Positions 23,696 through 35,148 of a DNA stretch of 64,000 bases are shown here, piece after piece. Numbering within the stretch: the first letter of the stretch is position 1; the number at the start of each line of letters is the position of its first letter. Source of the DNA: Ulva prolifera (lineage: Eukaryota; Chlorophyta; Ulvophyceae; Ulvales; Ulvaceae); NCBI GenBank assembly GCA_023078555.1, contig CM041196.1, positions 2,418,001-2,482,000 on the forward strand, written 5' to 3'. The notes below the pieces were generated by a model. The model worked only from the letters and a program-made list of their open reading frames with translations, did no database searches and was not told the DNA's origin. A program made the translations under genes and the position numbers.

Positions 23696-25585
23696 ATGGC
23701 AGTGCAAGGCCCAGGCCACGAGGCAGTCGCCGCTTTGAGACTCACTCTCTGCCACCATCGTGCAGGTCTAGATACAATCGATAATATGCATTTGCCCTAT
23801 GCATTAGAGATGCAAGAGCTCGAGGAGGCCACAGCTCTAGAGCAGACAGTCCAGATCGCGACCACAATTCTCCAAACGTCTGCTGCGATCGGTGCATGCG
23901 CGGTGGACCCTTCCAGAGTCGGCAGCATAATGCTCTCCGCGGCCAAGGACCTCCAGGACGCCGCTGCGACGGCCCGCATCTGCGAAAAGATCTGCAGAGA
24001 CATCATGCTGACGGCCATCCACCGCGTGCCGGTGGTGTGCAAGTTCTTGCGCCTGGGACAGATGTTCCTGGACGACGGAGACGCGGCAGACCTCGACGCA
24101 AAGATGCGGCATTGCTGCAAGGACGCCTTTGCGACGCTGCAAGAAGCTGTGACGGAGATGTACAAGTTCATGCAGTACAACAAGGTCAGCCGGATGATGA
24201 TGGCAGCAGGCCTCGGGAGGACTCTGGACGAGCTGCGGAACCAGCTACGGCACCGCTTCGAGGACGTCGGCTTCTTCGTACAGCTGGCAAGCCTGCTGAG
24301 CAACCGGCAGACGTCGGAGCAGGTCACGCTCACGACAGAACTGGTGCACGAGCTGGAGCGCAAGGCGCACGAGCTGAAGCGTATGTGCAGCCCAAACAAG
24401 GCCCGGGTGCAGGCCGTGGCCCGGGCCGCGCTGGCGCGGCGGGCGGCGCGGGGGCAGAAGATCAAAGTATCCAAAGAAGAAACCCTGGCTGTGGCAGTGT
24501 CGCTCTGCGGAGGTTTCTTTGCCACGGCGTCGGTCGACGGCACCGTTGCCGTGTGGGACGCAGCCACTGGCGCTCGCATCCATGAGCTGCGTGAGCGCAT
24601 TGAGGATATTCGTACAGTAGCATGGAGCCCCGACGGGTCCAGGCTTATCACTGCAGCATTCCTATGTGATACGAATGTCTCTACATTAGCGCTCCTCAGC
24701 GCACTGAACCTGGGGACCATGGCCACCTATGCCGTCCTGTGGCGTGCAGACACCGGCGAGCGCATAGGTCAGCTGCAAGGGCACCTCCCTGGGATCACGG
24801 CAATCGCGTGGAGCCCTGACGGACACAGGGTGGCCACAGGGTCAGTCCATGCCACTGTGTCAGTGTGGGATGCGGCCACTGGCGATTGCGCCCGTGAGCT
24901 CCAGGGGGAAGACGATCAAGTCGACTCGATTGAAGCAGTCGCATGGAGCCCGGACGGGACGACGGTGGCCTCACATTCCCATGGCCAGGATGCTGCCGTC
25001 ATCCTGTGGGACGTGGGCGATGTCGCCCGTGCGCTCCGAGTCGTGCTGCAGGGGCCTGAAGGGGTGACTGTCTTGTCAATTGCATGGAGCCCGGACGGCT
25101 CAAAGTTGGCCACTGGGCTGTCAAACGGCTTCGCCGCAGTGTGGGACACTTCCAGGGGCGTCTGCATGCATGAGCTGCATGGGTGCAGGGCCTTGATCCG
25201 GTCAGTGGCATGGCACCCCGATGGGTCCAGGGTAGCCACTGGGTCGGATGACGGGACAGTGGCGGTGTGGGACGCGGGCGATGGCAGCTGCAGGAGCGTG
25301 CTTCAGCTGCATGGCCGTCATGCATCAGCACGTGATAGCAATGCTGTGCTCTCGGTTGCGTGGAGCCCGGACGGGTCGAGGGTGGCCACAAGGGCCAGGG
25401 ACAATGCCGCGGCAGTGTGGGATGCGGCCTCTGGAGGCTGCTTGTGCGAGCTGCGGGACCACAGTGATGCGGTGATCTCAGCAGAGTGGTTGCTGGATGG
25501 GTGCTCGGTGTGCACAGCCTCCAGAGATGGCACTTTGCGTATCTACAGCGTTGCTGCGTCCTTGACGCTGGGGACGGCCGTATGA
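23696..25585 (+). CDS. Helical-bundle / WD40-repeat protein 1
   Basis: Single-exon frame of 629 residues starting at ACC-ATG-G, a good eukaryotic context. Residues about 38-240 form an all-helical region (RICEKICRDIMLTAIHRVPV, RMMMAAGLGRTLDELRNQLR, VQLASLLSN), collinear with the same region of the two paralogues downstream. From about residue 263 eight WD40 units follow, typically built as VAWSPDGSRVATGS then VAVWDA. Unit 2 carries an insertion of about 20 residues (24667-24729) between strands. No P-loop NTPase motif lies between the two parts. By analogy with MLKL-N-terminal or HeLo-like bundles fused to sensor repeats, a recognition and signalling role is possible, but that is inference. 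It is the most divergent of the three copies. Confidence 0.85.
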   Translation: MAVQGPGHEAVAALRLTLCHHRAGLDTIDNMHLPYALEMQELEEATALEQTVQIATTILQTSAAIGACAVDPSRVGSIMLSAAKDLQDAAATARICEKICRDIMLTAIHRVPVVCKFLRLGQMFLDDGDAADLDAKMRHCCKDAFATLQEAVTEMYKFMQYNKVSRMMMAAGLGRTLDELRNQLRHRFEDVGFFVQLASLLSNRQTSEQVTLTTELVHELERKAHELKRMCSPNKARVQAVARAALARRAARGQKIKVSKEETLAVAVSLCGGFFATASVDGTVAVWDAATGARIHELRERIEDIRTVAWSPDGSRLITAAFLCDTNVSTLALLSALNLGTMATYAVLWRADTGERIGQLQGHLPGITAIAWSPDGHRVATGSVHATVSVWDAATGDCARELQGEDDQVDSIEAVAWSPDGTTVASHSHGQDAAVILWDVGDVARALRVVLQGPEGVTVLSIAWSPDGSKLATGLSNGFAAVWDTSRGVCMHELHGCRALIRSVAWHPDGSRVATGSDDGTVAVWDAGDGSCRSVLQLHGRHASARDSNAVLSVAWSPDGSRVATRARDNAAAVWDAASGGCLCELRDHSDAVISAEWLLDGCSVCTASRDGTLRIYSVAASLTLGTAV

Positions 25586-26555
25586 CTACAAACACGAGAT
25601 GTGCACATGAAACATCTCCTGCATGTTATGCTTCCCTGTATACATACGTATGCACATGCATGGACGTGGAACTGTCTCTGCAGGACTTGAGCAAGCGTGT
25701 GCTAACTGTGTGATTTTGACCGGAACATGTACCCGTTGCTGTTGTGGTGAACATGCTGCATAATTCAATGATCTACCGACAGGCGGGTCACTGACCAGTA
25801 AGGTCTGAGCTCACTGGTATCAAACAAGTTGTTACAAAGCGGCCGGCACTGCCAGCTCAGCTGGATCATGTATGCAGTATATGCATATCATACATACTCT
25901 TTATGTTCTGTACTACGCATTTAAGACGATATACTGCCATATATTTACGGCCTACATATGATGTACATCACATGCCAGACCACGTGCAGGATCCAGCAGG
26001 ACATGTCATGAATATTCCCATTCATCCCGAGCTGTCAATCCTGATCCGGAAGTGCCATGAAATTGCTGTGTGATTCATCCAACGGCGGGTTTCCCATCCC
26101 TACTAGTAGTACTAGTTGTTTGTAACAGTCACAAATTTAAAGCCAGATCAGCATGGCGTGGCGCGGAATTCCGCGGATATCGAAGCACCTGATCGCGAAA
26201 CCTACTCGGAGACTTCATGATGTATCAACGCCGTCCTCCGGGCCCAAGCAGGCACGAGCAGCTTGATCAAGGCGTGCGCGGCGGCAGCTGCACAACCTAC
26301 GTAACCGGGCCCGGGTACTATAGTATACAAATTAATATTCTATATATGTTATATTTAAACTATACGAAACTAATTATAATATATGTATACAAATTAATCC
26401 ACACACTGCCAGTACTAGTGTAGTGCTAATGAGCGACTTGAGTCGCCTGACGTATACGTAGCGACCTGGAACTGTGTGGGGTGGGAGGCGGTCGCAGCCA
26501 GCTGCACTCTGTGTGGCCCGGCGGGCGCTACCTTGGCTGGCCAAGCTAAATGGCA
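25586..26555. other. Intergenic, AT-rich
   Basis: 3' flank of WD40 gene 1 followed by AT-rich sequence with TATATA and ATTAATAT stretches (25870-25960, 26320-26400). No gene is supported. Confidence 0.45.
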
Positions 26556-26840
26556 CAGATCTCGAGCTGGCGGCAACTGCCAACGGCTCAACATACATGC
26601 ATAACAAGCATGAAAGCACGCGCACAGCGGCAGCGTGACCGCCGCGGGCCTCGCAGCGGCGTTGGTGGCGACGTCGCTGGGTTGCGGCGAGCGCGGCGCT
26701 CAGAGCAAAATGGCTGTGTGATCTGCTGCGGTAAGAAAGAATGGCACGTGCAGTAAATGAGAATGAGCGATATCGGGAGAGCCGCTGTACTAGACTTTAC
26801 ACTGGCCGCAAGGCCGTTGGAGGGCTACCTCACATGGGGG
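26556..26840 (+). repeat. Diverged tandem duplicate, unit 1
   Basis: This segment aligns along its length with 27500-27795. Shared landmarks, in order, are GGCAACTGCCAAC against AGCAACTGCCAAC, a CAGCGGC box, GGCTGTGTG against GGCTGCGTG, AATGGCACGTG against AATCGCACGTG, and GCTGTACTAG. The two units lie about 945 bp apart. Neither encodes a recognisable protein. Confidence 0.65.
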
Positions 26841-26841
26841 A

Positions 26842-26865
26842 GGGGGGGGGGGGGGGGGGGGGGGG
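26842..26865 (+). repeat. Run of 24 G
   Basis: A homopolymer of 24 G closes the conserved part of duplicate unit 1; the second unit has only 7 G at the matching place. Such a run can form G-quadruplexes and is prone to length error in sequencing and assembly. Confidence 0.9.
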
Positions 26866-27084
26866 AGTACGATGGCCGCATGCGGACATCCGGCCGAGGG
26901 TGCACCCTAGGGCTCGGCCGAATGCGTGACGTCAATCATCTGCAGAGGGCCAGATCCTTCTGTTCTGGAATTTCCAGAATGTGAGATGATTCGGACAGAG
27001 CAGAAGAGCACAGTTCCTGCTAGACTGAAGGTGTCTAGCGAAGAGGTGTGGGCGATGGAAGGATCTGGAAAGATCTGATCAGCA

Positions 27085-27155
27085 CGGAATCTCGCTTGCC
27101 AATTTGGCCGAACGTGAATTGTATCATCCATCAAATCTAGGCCTCTACGTCGCGA
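27085..27155 (+). repeat. Copy of the 5' region of WD40 gene 2
   Basis: About 70 bases closely match 29545-29616, inside the 5' part of WD40 gene 2: both contain AATCTCGCTTGCC, TTTGGCCGAAC, TGAATTGTATCATCCATCAA and GGCCTCTACGTCG, with few changes. No WD40 sequence follows this copy, so it is an orphan flank. The shared AATCTCGCTTGCC type sequence also appears in reduced form at about 36200, upstream of gene 3. Confidence 0.8.
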
Positions 27156-27499
27156 TCGAAGAGTCTATGTGCATGCCATGAGCACACAGCATGGCAAGCT
27201 AGTAAGCGGCACGGCCGCCAGCGCCAGCAGCCGGGCCATCTGGTCCAGCGCGTCCAACATGCGATCAGCCCTAGGCGCGCGAGGCCTCGCGCGCAAATGC
27301 TGCCACAGTCTCCAATGCCGATTTGAGATATACATGAGCCCATGTTGCATTGTGCACTGGAGCCACGTGGTACCAGCATTCCACCTGCATCGCCACCTAT
27401 AGCTATGCTGGTGTGATATCGATACACGTGCACCCCGCAGGCGCACAGTGCGCAGCTGATCTGGACCGCCCCGATCCTTTTAAATTTTATTTTATTTTA

Positions 27500-27795
27500 A
27501 AATTTGAGCTGGCAGCAACTGCCAACAGCTCATCACACATGCATGCTGTGCATGCAAGCACATACGTAGCGGCAGAGGGGACACAGAGGGCCATATAAGG
27601 TAATATTACAGCGGCGCTGGTAGCGAGTTCGGTGGCCCGGGGTGCGGCATGTGCGGCGCACACAGCAAAGCGGCTGCGTGGTCTGTCGCAGTAACTCAGA
27701 ATCGCACGTGAAATATGTAAGAGAATGACCAATGTCGGGAGCGCTGCTGTACTAGGCTTGACATGGGCCTTTGATGGGCTGCTTCACATGCATGG
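27500..27795 (+). repeat. Diverged tandem duplicate, unit 2
   Basis: Second copy of the 26556-26840 segment. It keeps the same order of landmarks, ending in GCTGTACTAG and a short G run. The rest of 26870-28790 holds no supported gene; 27965-28160 contains several short internal repeats (GGTATGATCCTGTAGCT twice, ACAAAAGAGTGAAC twice). Confidence 0.65.
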
Positions 27796-28789
27796 GGGGG
27801 TTGAGGGGGTACGCAGTCCGCACCGTAGGACCACACAGCCACACTACCATCTTGATTGGGATACGAGCAGTTGTGGTGTGACAGATTGTGGAACTTCCTG
27901 AACGACCCGCTGCGACGTCCTGCCGCGGCACATGTAGCTATAGACACTGAGCTAGATAAAACCTGGTATGATCCTGTAGCTTTTACAAAAGAGTGAACGG
28001 GAGAAAACAAACACTGTGGTATGATCCTGTAGCTAGCTCCAGCTTGCCAAGCGCTTGCCAAGCGCTGAGCTAGCTCAGTGATCATCGAGCCAAGCTCATT
28101 GAGCTCAATGCTAGCCACAGGCGTTACAAAAGAGTGAACAAGCTCATTGCAATTGAGCCACAGGCAGTCTGTGTGCAAACAGGACAGCTGTTGTGGAAGG
28201 AGCACAACGATCATCATGCATAATTGGACGATGTCTGGATGCCATCAACACTGTACATGTGGACCATTTTGTGCCTCCTGGGAAGCTGCTCGCAGCGACC
28301 AGCGAACTTCAAAGTTGCAGGGGTCTGCCCCTGGAGACCTGTATACGTATGCAACGGCAGCCACAGCATTAGTCTCCAAACCACTGTGGTACACGGCTGC
28401 TTGGCATATGCTCATACTTGATATGTTGAGCTGTCATTGAGCTGCCGCCCAATCTGATACCGCATGCGTCATAACGTCGACAGATGTCAGCCGCGCATTT
28501 GTCTCAGGCGCGAAGTATATCGAGCTGAGATGCATCTCGAGATTCTATTGGTCATGGTATGACCACCGCGGCCGGATCCGTCTGAGGCTGCGGCTTTAGG
28601 CCTGCAGCTGGCGTCGACTCGGATCGGATCGCGAATTCGAAGGCGAGAGGTGTCGAACGAATATCAGCCAATACACGCGGTAGAAGATGCCAGAAACCCG
28701 AACATGGGTTGATGTAACTCGGAGTTATGTAGGCCGCACCCGTGTGATAAATCCAGAACCGTTCGAATGCCAGTACGCGCGAATCAAAG

Positions 28790-29391
28790 TTTGCAACCGC
28801 GAGCGCGTTGCTCCTGGCTTCACAGCCGCTCACACATGCGCGCGTGCACCTCGATCTCGCATGCTATTGTAATTCTTCGCTGTGAGCGGCTCATTCTAAC
28901 GTATAGGGCGTGTGCCTGACCGCTGCAAAGGTGGCGACGAAATGATGCTCCACATGCACCTACGCCTATATCTAGCTATATAGCTACAGACAAAGGCGGA
29001 AAAGCATCGAGCTTGCCACTGAAAGCACTCTCATAGACTGCAACCATCTCATGCGAGCTGCGTCGATGCCTTTGCAACAACTCTTGCTCGCTAGCTCGCT
29101 CTGGACGCCAAATTTGGACGCCAGGCTTTAAAACCTGGACTCCCTGCAGCTGGAGACGCACGCGCATGGGCCTGCGAATATATTCATTATTGGGACGGAA
29201 GCCGGCGTAGCGATCGCTTCGCACGCACATTTGAAGCCCTCAAGCTGAAGACTACTTTGGAGTAAAAATTTTCAATCGTGTTTGGCGACTCAAAGTCAGC
29301 CTCGTTCGACTCAGGTACGCGGACCCGGAATTGTGCAGCTGCGCAGGCCTATCTATGGTGAGACTTTCATTCAAATTATGCGTGGTCGCCA
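28790..29391 (+). repeat. 5' flank of WD40 gene 2, duplicated at 33.87-34.37 kb
   Basis: Blocks shared in the same order with 33870-34370 include CTCGCATGCTAT then TTCGCTGTGAGCGG, a GGCGTGTG box, and near the end ATTCAAATTATGCGTGG against ATTCAAATCATACGCGG followed by GCCAATGCC against GCCGATGCC. In this copy the block runs straight into the ATG of WD40 gene 2. It presumably contains that gene's promoter and leader. No other gene is supported in it. Confidence 0.6.
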
Positions 29392-31176
29392 ATGCCAGGA
29401 GCGCGGATTCTTGGACTGCATTTACTGTTTACTCTGCTCTTAAGGAGTCATTGCGCGATGTGTCACGCGGTGTCTAAGCCATATCGGTTCATTCACCGTG
29501 ACACATCGCGCAATAGACTGTACCTAAGCACAACTGATCAGCTCGGAATCTCGCTTGCCGATTTGGCCGAACATGAATTGTATCATCCATCAAATCTGGG
29601 CCTCTACGTCGAAGAGCGTACGTGCATGCCATGCAGTACATGTACTGCAGCTCAGAGCCTCAGGGGTCACCGTGCCGATGCAGGGGGATCCATGGCGGCG
29701 CAACTTGTGGACACCTCACTCGGCACAATCACCTTTGGCCCAGTGCAGCTTGCCGGCCTCATCGTCAAGGCGACGCAGTCTCTGCAAGATGCCACCGTGG
29801 CTGCAGGGGTGTGCGAGGGCATCTGCACCGACATCTGCGAGACGGCCAGGCACCGCCTGCCCGTCGTCTGCGAGCTCCTCCGCGTCGGGAACCTGTTCCC
29901 GGACAGCGAAGACGTCGCCAAACTCAACCACGAGCTGCTTGAGTGCGTCAAGTCCATATGCGATGCGCTTCACGACGCCGTGAATGCGATGTACGAGTAC
30001 CTGCAGTGCAGCAAGGTCGCCCGGCTGCGGCAGGCGGCAAGCGTCGAGAGGCTCATGGGCGAGAAGCGCACCCGGCTGACAAACCGGTTCAATGATGTCA
30101 CTGTTTACATGCATCTGGCGAGCCTGCTTAGCACCAAGCAGACCGCACAGCAGGCACAGCACACTGCCGCCATGATGAAAGAGATGAAGCAGAAGGTCGC
30201 AGAGCTGAGCCGGGTGCATGCTGTAGACAAGGCTGTGGCCAAGGCCCGGGCGAGGGCAGCGCTGGCGGGGCAGGTGATCGAGGTCCGGGAAGTGCATGTG
30301 GTAGAACAGGCCTGGACTCTTCTCGGGAGGATCGGTGTTGCTGCGGTGGCTGTGTCGCCGTGTGGCACCCGATTTGCGACGGCCTCCCGAGGCAACGCTG
30401 CCGCGGTGTGGGACGTGGCCACGGCCAGCCGCCTGGTTGACCTGACGGGCCACACAGGAATTGTGCTGTTTGTGGCATGGAGCCCCGATGGGTCTAGGGT
30501 GGCCACAGCAGCATTTGATTGTTCTGCCATAGTGTGGGATGCGGTCACAGGCAATGCCATAATCACTTTGAATGGTCACAGCAACGTTGTCCAATCGGTA
30601 GCATGGAGCCCAGACGGGGCCAGGGTAGCGCTGGGGGCCTGGGACAACACTGCCTCGGTATGGCATGTGGCCACTGGCAAATGCACCATGCGGCTGACGG
30701 GTCATGGCGACTCTGTCACATCAGTGGCATGGAGTCCGGACAGGTCTCGGGTGGCCACGGCGTCCATCGACAAGACGGCTGTGGTGTGGGATGCGGTGAC
30801 CGGCGGCCGAGTGCTTGAGCTGCGTGGCCACAGCAAAGCACTGAATTCACTGGTGTGGAGCCGAGAGGGCTCCACGTTGGCTACAGCGTCAAACGACCAC
30901 ACCGTCGCCTTGTGGCATGCAGAGACAGGCCGCTGCTTGCTTGAGCTGCGTGGCCACAGCGAGGCAGTCGAGGCAGTGGCGTGGAGCCCAGACCGGTGCA
31001 GGGTGGCCACAGGGTCACATGACAGGACTGCCGCAGTGTGGGATGCAGCCACAGGCCGCCGTGTGCATGACCTGCGGCCGCACAGTGATGTGATCAGATC
31101 AGTTGCGTGGAGCCGAGACGGGGAAAGTGTGTTCACCGCGTCTGACGACGGAACCGTGCGCATGTATAAACTGTAA
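29392..31176 (+). CDS. Helical-bundle / WD40-repeat protein 2
   Basis: Open frame of 594 residues. A start at 29392 gives a hydrophobic N-terminus (ILGLHLLFTLLL), but 29545-29616 is also found as an orphan repeat upstream, so an internal start is possible: 29626, or 29692 (MAAQLVDTSLG), which matches the paralogue. A GTACGT at 29618 could be a splice donor. Residues about 105-290 are helical (VQLAGLIVKATQSLQDATVA, SICDALHDAVNAMYEYLQCS, RLTNRFNDVTVYMHLASLLS). Seven WD40 units occupy about residues 313-594 and end with VRMYKL, a full seven-bladed propeller. Gene 3 is collinear and very similar, so the duplication is probably recent. No NTPase motif is present. Function is unknown; a sensor-effector role is inferred from architecture only. 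Confidence 0.85.
   Translation: MPGARILGLHLLFTLLLRSHCAMCHAVSKPYRFIHRDTSRNRLYLSTTDQLGISLADLAEHELYHPSNLGLYVEERTCMPCSTCTAAQSLRGHRADAGGSMAAQLVDTSLGTITFGPVQLAGLIVKATQSLQDATVAAGVCEGICTDICETARHRLPVVCELLRVGNLFPDSEDVAKLNHELLECVKSICDALHDAVNAMYEYLQCSKVARLRQAASVERLMGEKRTRLTNRFNDVTVYMHLASLLSTKQTAQQAQHTAAMMKEMKQKVAELSRVHAVDKAVAKARARAALAGQVIEVREVHVVEQAWTLLGRIGVAAVAVSPCGTRFATASRGNAAAVWDVATASRLVDLTGHTGIVLFVAWSPDGSRVATAAFDCSAIVWDAVTGNAIITLNGHSNVVQSVAWSPDGARVALGAWDNTASVWHVATGKCTMRLTGHGDSVTSVAWSPDRSRVATASIDKTAVVWDAVTGGRVLELRGHSKALNSLVWSREGSTLATASNDHTVALWHAETGRCLLELRGHSEAVEAVAWSPDRCRVATGSHDRTAAVWDAATGRRVHDLRPHSDVIRSVAWSRDGESVFTASDDGTVRMYKL
29450..29514. repeat. Hairpin in the 5' part of WD40 gene 2
   Basis: 29450-29472 (ATTGCGCGATGTGTCAC and following bases) pairs with 29494-29514, with a two-base bulge and a loop of about 21 bases. 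It lies in the part of the frame whose coding status is doubtful. Confidence 0.75.
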
Positions 31177-32760
31177 TAGTGAGGCGAGTGCTTGAATTCC
31201 CCCTTGAAGGTTGGGACATCTCGGCGCGCACATCGCGAGTGGGATGCGAGGGAGGGGGCCCAGCCATTTCCTGTGTGTGAGAGTAGTGTTGACCCCCGGC
31301 CATGGAGGCTGGCAAGTTTGCAGCCCAGTGCCTCGCGGCCTGTGAGTACTCCTGCCCCGGGGCCTGCAGCCTGCGCAACTAATAGTCGTGGAACATCTAG
31401 GTTGCTGTTACATGAACTCCATGCCAGTACATGCAGTCACTGATCAACTCACGCCGTCCAGATGTAGACATCATCTTCGATTGAAGACTCCTTGGCAAGG
31501 CATCGCGCCCGGATCTCCTGACTTGACCGTGTGTGTGCGTCGGGAGGACTCCGAGTCAGGAGGCGCCGCAGCGTTGACACAGTTCACTGCCAGCTGCTGC
31601 AATCAAGAACATGATCAAATGTTGAGAAGCACAAGCAGGCGGTGGCAAGGCTCGACACACGGTTGTGATTGCGCCCGTGTTCACCGTGCACGTGCAGTGG
31701 GCAACGGCATGCGCAAGCTTTCAGCACGGCAGCTGTGAAAGCACGTAACGACCTGGTGATAGCTGTTAGCGGCATGTTGACACAGACTTCTGCATGGGGT
31801 ATGCATGGACGTGCGGCACAGACGGCAGGAATGTGGACCCCGCAACACGACACGGTCAGCACTGGTGCGCAGCGGGATGGCGCCTCCCTGCAGCTGCGGC
31901 CACAAGCGCCAATGTCACTGAGCTGCACTGACTACCGCTTACTAGCTATAGGTGATACAGGCAGAAAGACTATGTGCCCGCACAACAGTCTAGTGGTGCT
32001 CCAGGTGGCAGGTGCGGCTTACACATCTAGATGTGTAATGATGTGCTAGATCTGGCACAAACCGTTATCGCTGTCGCATGTCCACAACGCCACTCTGGCA
32101 AACCCGCCAGGCTCCATGCTACTCGGCGCTAACAGCTGCTCTGCTCCAGCAGGTCATGCATGCGGATGGAATCCTCACCGCACACGCTGTCAATTCCGGC
32201 TGGAGGAGGCCGCCGCTTGCAGCCGTACATGCTCAACGCTGGGCGCAGCACTACCTCCGGCACAGCAGCGGGTGTGGCGGTGTTTCCGCTCGAGGTGCAT
32301 GTCCTGCAGAGTGGCCTGTATACTGCTACGCAAACAAGCATGCGCTCATGGCTGTTGCCGTGGCCGGCAGGTGACAGGTGGCTTCTTAGACCCTCAGCCT
32401 CAAGCCTCCGTACACCTGCTTGCCCTGTCACTACCTCCGGTGCCTCCGCTGACGTTCGGACAGCTACAACGGCTGACCCTGCGCCCCTACGTCAAACGGA
32501 CACCCGGGCCGAGATGACACCCAACCGTGAAAATGCTCCCATGGATGCACCGCATGACGGCTCCCCCAGAATCAGCGCCACACATGCGCTGAGACGGCTA
32601 CATGTGCTCCGTCTTCGAGCACGACCAGCCAGGGGGGATCTGTCAGGAATATAGTGTGGTCTCAGAGACTGGCCATGCATGTCCTCGACATACAGCGGAC
32701 TAGCCCAACGGCAGTGGCTGGTTCACTGCCTTATATCGATCGATGATATCTCACCGATAA
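31177..32760. other. Intergenic, no gene supported
   Basis: 3' flank of WD40 gene 2 and following sequence. An open frame at 32160-32654 (plus, about 164 residues, rich in Ala, Arg, Thr and Pro) competes with a second plus-strand frame and with the minus strand and matches nothing I know. No repeats beyond short palindromes were noted. Confidence 0.35.
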
Positions 32761-32829
32761 CCTGTTGAAATGTGAGGTAGAGCGAGCAGAGATATTGACA
32801 AAGGACGCTCTGCCTCACATTTCAACAGG
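32761..32829. repeat. 24 bp-arm hairpin with 21-base loop
   Basis: 32761-32784 (CCTGTTGAAATGTGAGGTAG and four more bases) is the reverse complement of 32806-32829 with one mismatch. Arm length, pairing and loop size would suit a small-RNA precursor as well as a miniature foldback element. The nearest supported coding sequence is more than 1.5 kb away. Confidence 0.8.
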
Positions 32830-33869
32830 ATCATGCCCATGCTCTCCATGGGGACGCACGCGGAGAAATGCATGTGGCCCATGCATTTGGGGCGGCCTGG
32901 CGGGGCTCACCACCCCAGCAGGAGGCGGCCTGCCAGCAGCCGGGCGCGGGTTGATGAAGCGAGTAAACAGTCGAGAGAATGCAGATTCACTCTACTGTAC
33001 AGGTTGTACATGCTTGGAGCTTCCCGAACAGTCCGTTCAAAGCGCTGTGACATTCGCCTAGGCCTTGCAGCCTGCATGCACGTGTAGACGCTGGGATTGT
33101 TCCGTAGCGAATTGAAGCTTGGGCCGCAGGCGGCTGCTGCTGTGAATGCAGGGCTGCGATTGCGTCTGGGCCCCCGATCATGTCGCGCCCACGCATGATC
33201 GAAGGCTGTCTGCATGGTCCATGCATTGGCACGTAGGACACTCGCGGCTGCGCCAACTTGAAGACCTGGGTGTTGAGCCAACAGCGCCAACCCGGATGGA
33301 CGGCCTGTCAACTGATGAGGCTGGGATGCATGTATGTGTGTTGCTTGAGTGGCAGCCTCACTCGTGACACTGGTCATGGCAAAGGTTCCTCATGGTGTGC
33401 AGCAAAGTCAAGGCGTGTCATGTTGCAAAGGCCAGACCTATGTATACAGCGCTGTACATATTGGGCGCAATTGTGGTGATCGTGTGTGTATGTGTCTTTT
33501 GCCGTTGATTCGGGCGAGACTCGGTTCTGGTGTTTGTCTTCTTCCCGTCGCTCTTTTGTAAAACAGCCCTGTACATGATGCATACTATAGTATTGGGCAA
33601 TGGCCACAGCAAGTGCTCCACCGCACTGCGTATGTAGTATACACTCTCGACGATCAGGTGATCATGTGAATTTTGAGCTGAAAAGCTGAAACCGAGCTGA
33701 TGCCCAAACCGATGCAGCATGCAGATTGGCGTATGCCTGCTGATGTGGGAAGCGCCGTTTTGATGTGGCTATTCGAATTTTCATACGCGTACGAGTACAC
33801 AACTGCGAGCGCGCTAGCTACAGCCCCTCGGGTCTTCCTCACACCAGTTCCGACAGAACACATGCACAG

Positions 33870-34370
33870 GCGTACAAGTATGCACTTCAAGCTCGCATGC
33901 TATAGCCATTGTAGTTTTTCGCTGTGAGCGGATTCATTGACGTGTGAGGCGTGTGCGTGAAGCTGCAGCTGGCGACGGCAGACTGATGTACCATATGTGT
34001 GTAGAGAAGTGCTGAACAGCGTCGAACATATCCTGAAAAGACCGGCCCTGGCAGCCTGGAGCGATCGCGTGCGGGCTGTGTCGATATCCTGGTAATCAGT
34101 CAACACAGCGCTCGCTCTAACCCGCGGCCGGTCCTGCAAGTCACGGAGTGCCCACCCCCCTAGTCACGGACATCGACGTTGCGACAGTAGCAGACGGACC
34201 TTTATCTCGTTCATCCACCTGAAGACCAATATCGAGTTGATTCCTACCGTGGTTCCCGGCGACGCGAAGGCAGCCTCCATCGCTACAAGGTACGAGGACC
34301 GGGTACCCAGGCTTTTCCAGTAAGAGACATCCATTCAAATCATACGCGGTTGCCGATGCCTAGGAGGCCG
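33870..34370 (+). repeat. Orphan copy of the WD40 gene 2 upstream region
   Basis: Matches 28790-29400 in block order (see that entry), ending at the point where gene 2 would start. The sequence that follows is unrelated to the WD40 genes. An open frame at 34470-34754 (LDARDQAAVDEIAVAAYSLM near its start) follows but is unidentified. This looks like a fourth, gene-less relic of the duplicated unit. Confidence 0.6.
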
Positions 34371-35148
34371 CTTCCTCCATCGCAGTTGCTCTATTTTGCC
34401 TCTGAAGTCGTCGCAGCGCAATCTGTGAAGCGTGTCTCCCGATAATTCCGCAAGTGGTGTCCGCGGTCTATGCCGGATCTGGATGCTCGTGACCAGGCTG
34501 CCGTTGACGAGATTGCAGTTGCAGCGTATTCCCTTATGTGTTTCTTCAGGAAAGGCAGCTACATCTCGAAGCTGCATCGCGATTCGCATCTGTGCCACCA
34601 CCAGCGCGCGTTCTGTTGCCATGGCCAGTTAATGTTGCCGCATTCGCCGAGTAGCAACCAGGGCATAAGGCTACCCGTCTACAACACCCTGCGGTCGTCC
34701 ACTCTGGTGCGTTTGACGCAAGGGAAGGTTGGCGCGGGACAGCGTTACACCTGAACAGTCAGCGCAACTGACAGCACCGGCTGCAGTCCCGAAGCATGCA
34801 GGATCTCGACTCCGGATCCAGATCATGCTGTAAGCCGTAGCTCATCATGTTGGACGTCGGGAACAGGTGAACGCAGGAACAGTTTAGACCATGTGTGTAT
34901 ATGATGCTGCCTTCGACACCATGAGTCAACATGTCAAGATTATTCATCGTTTCCAGCGTTCCAGCGTTCTAGTTGGGTGGCTGTACCGCTGATATGATTG
35001 TCCGATCAGCGTGGTGGTTAGCTAGAGCCTGGCGGATGCTCATGCGACTCTCAAACAGAGTGGCAGTGCATTCCTGCGACAACACAGGTATGAAGCAAAC
35101 ATAGCGGGTTATGACAATCTGTACAAAGCAAAGCAATCTAAACACCAA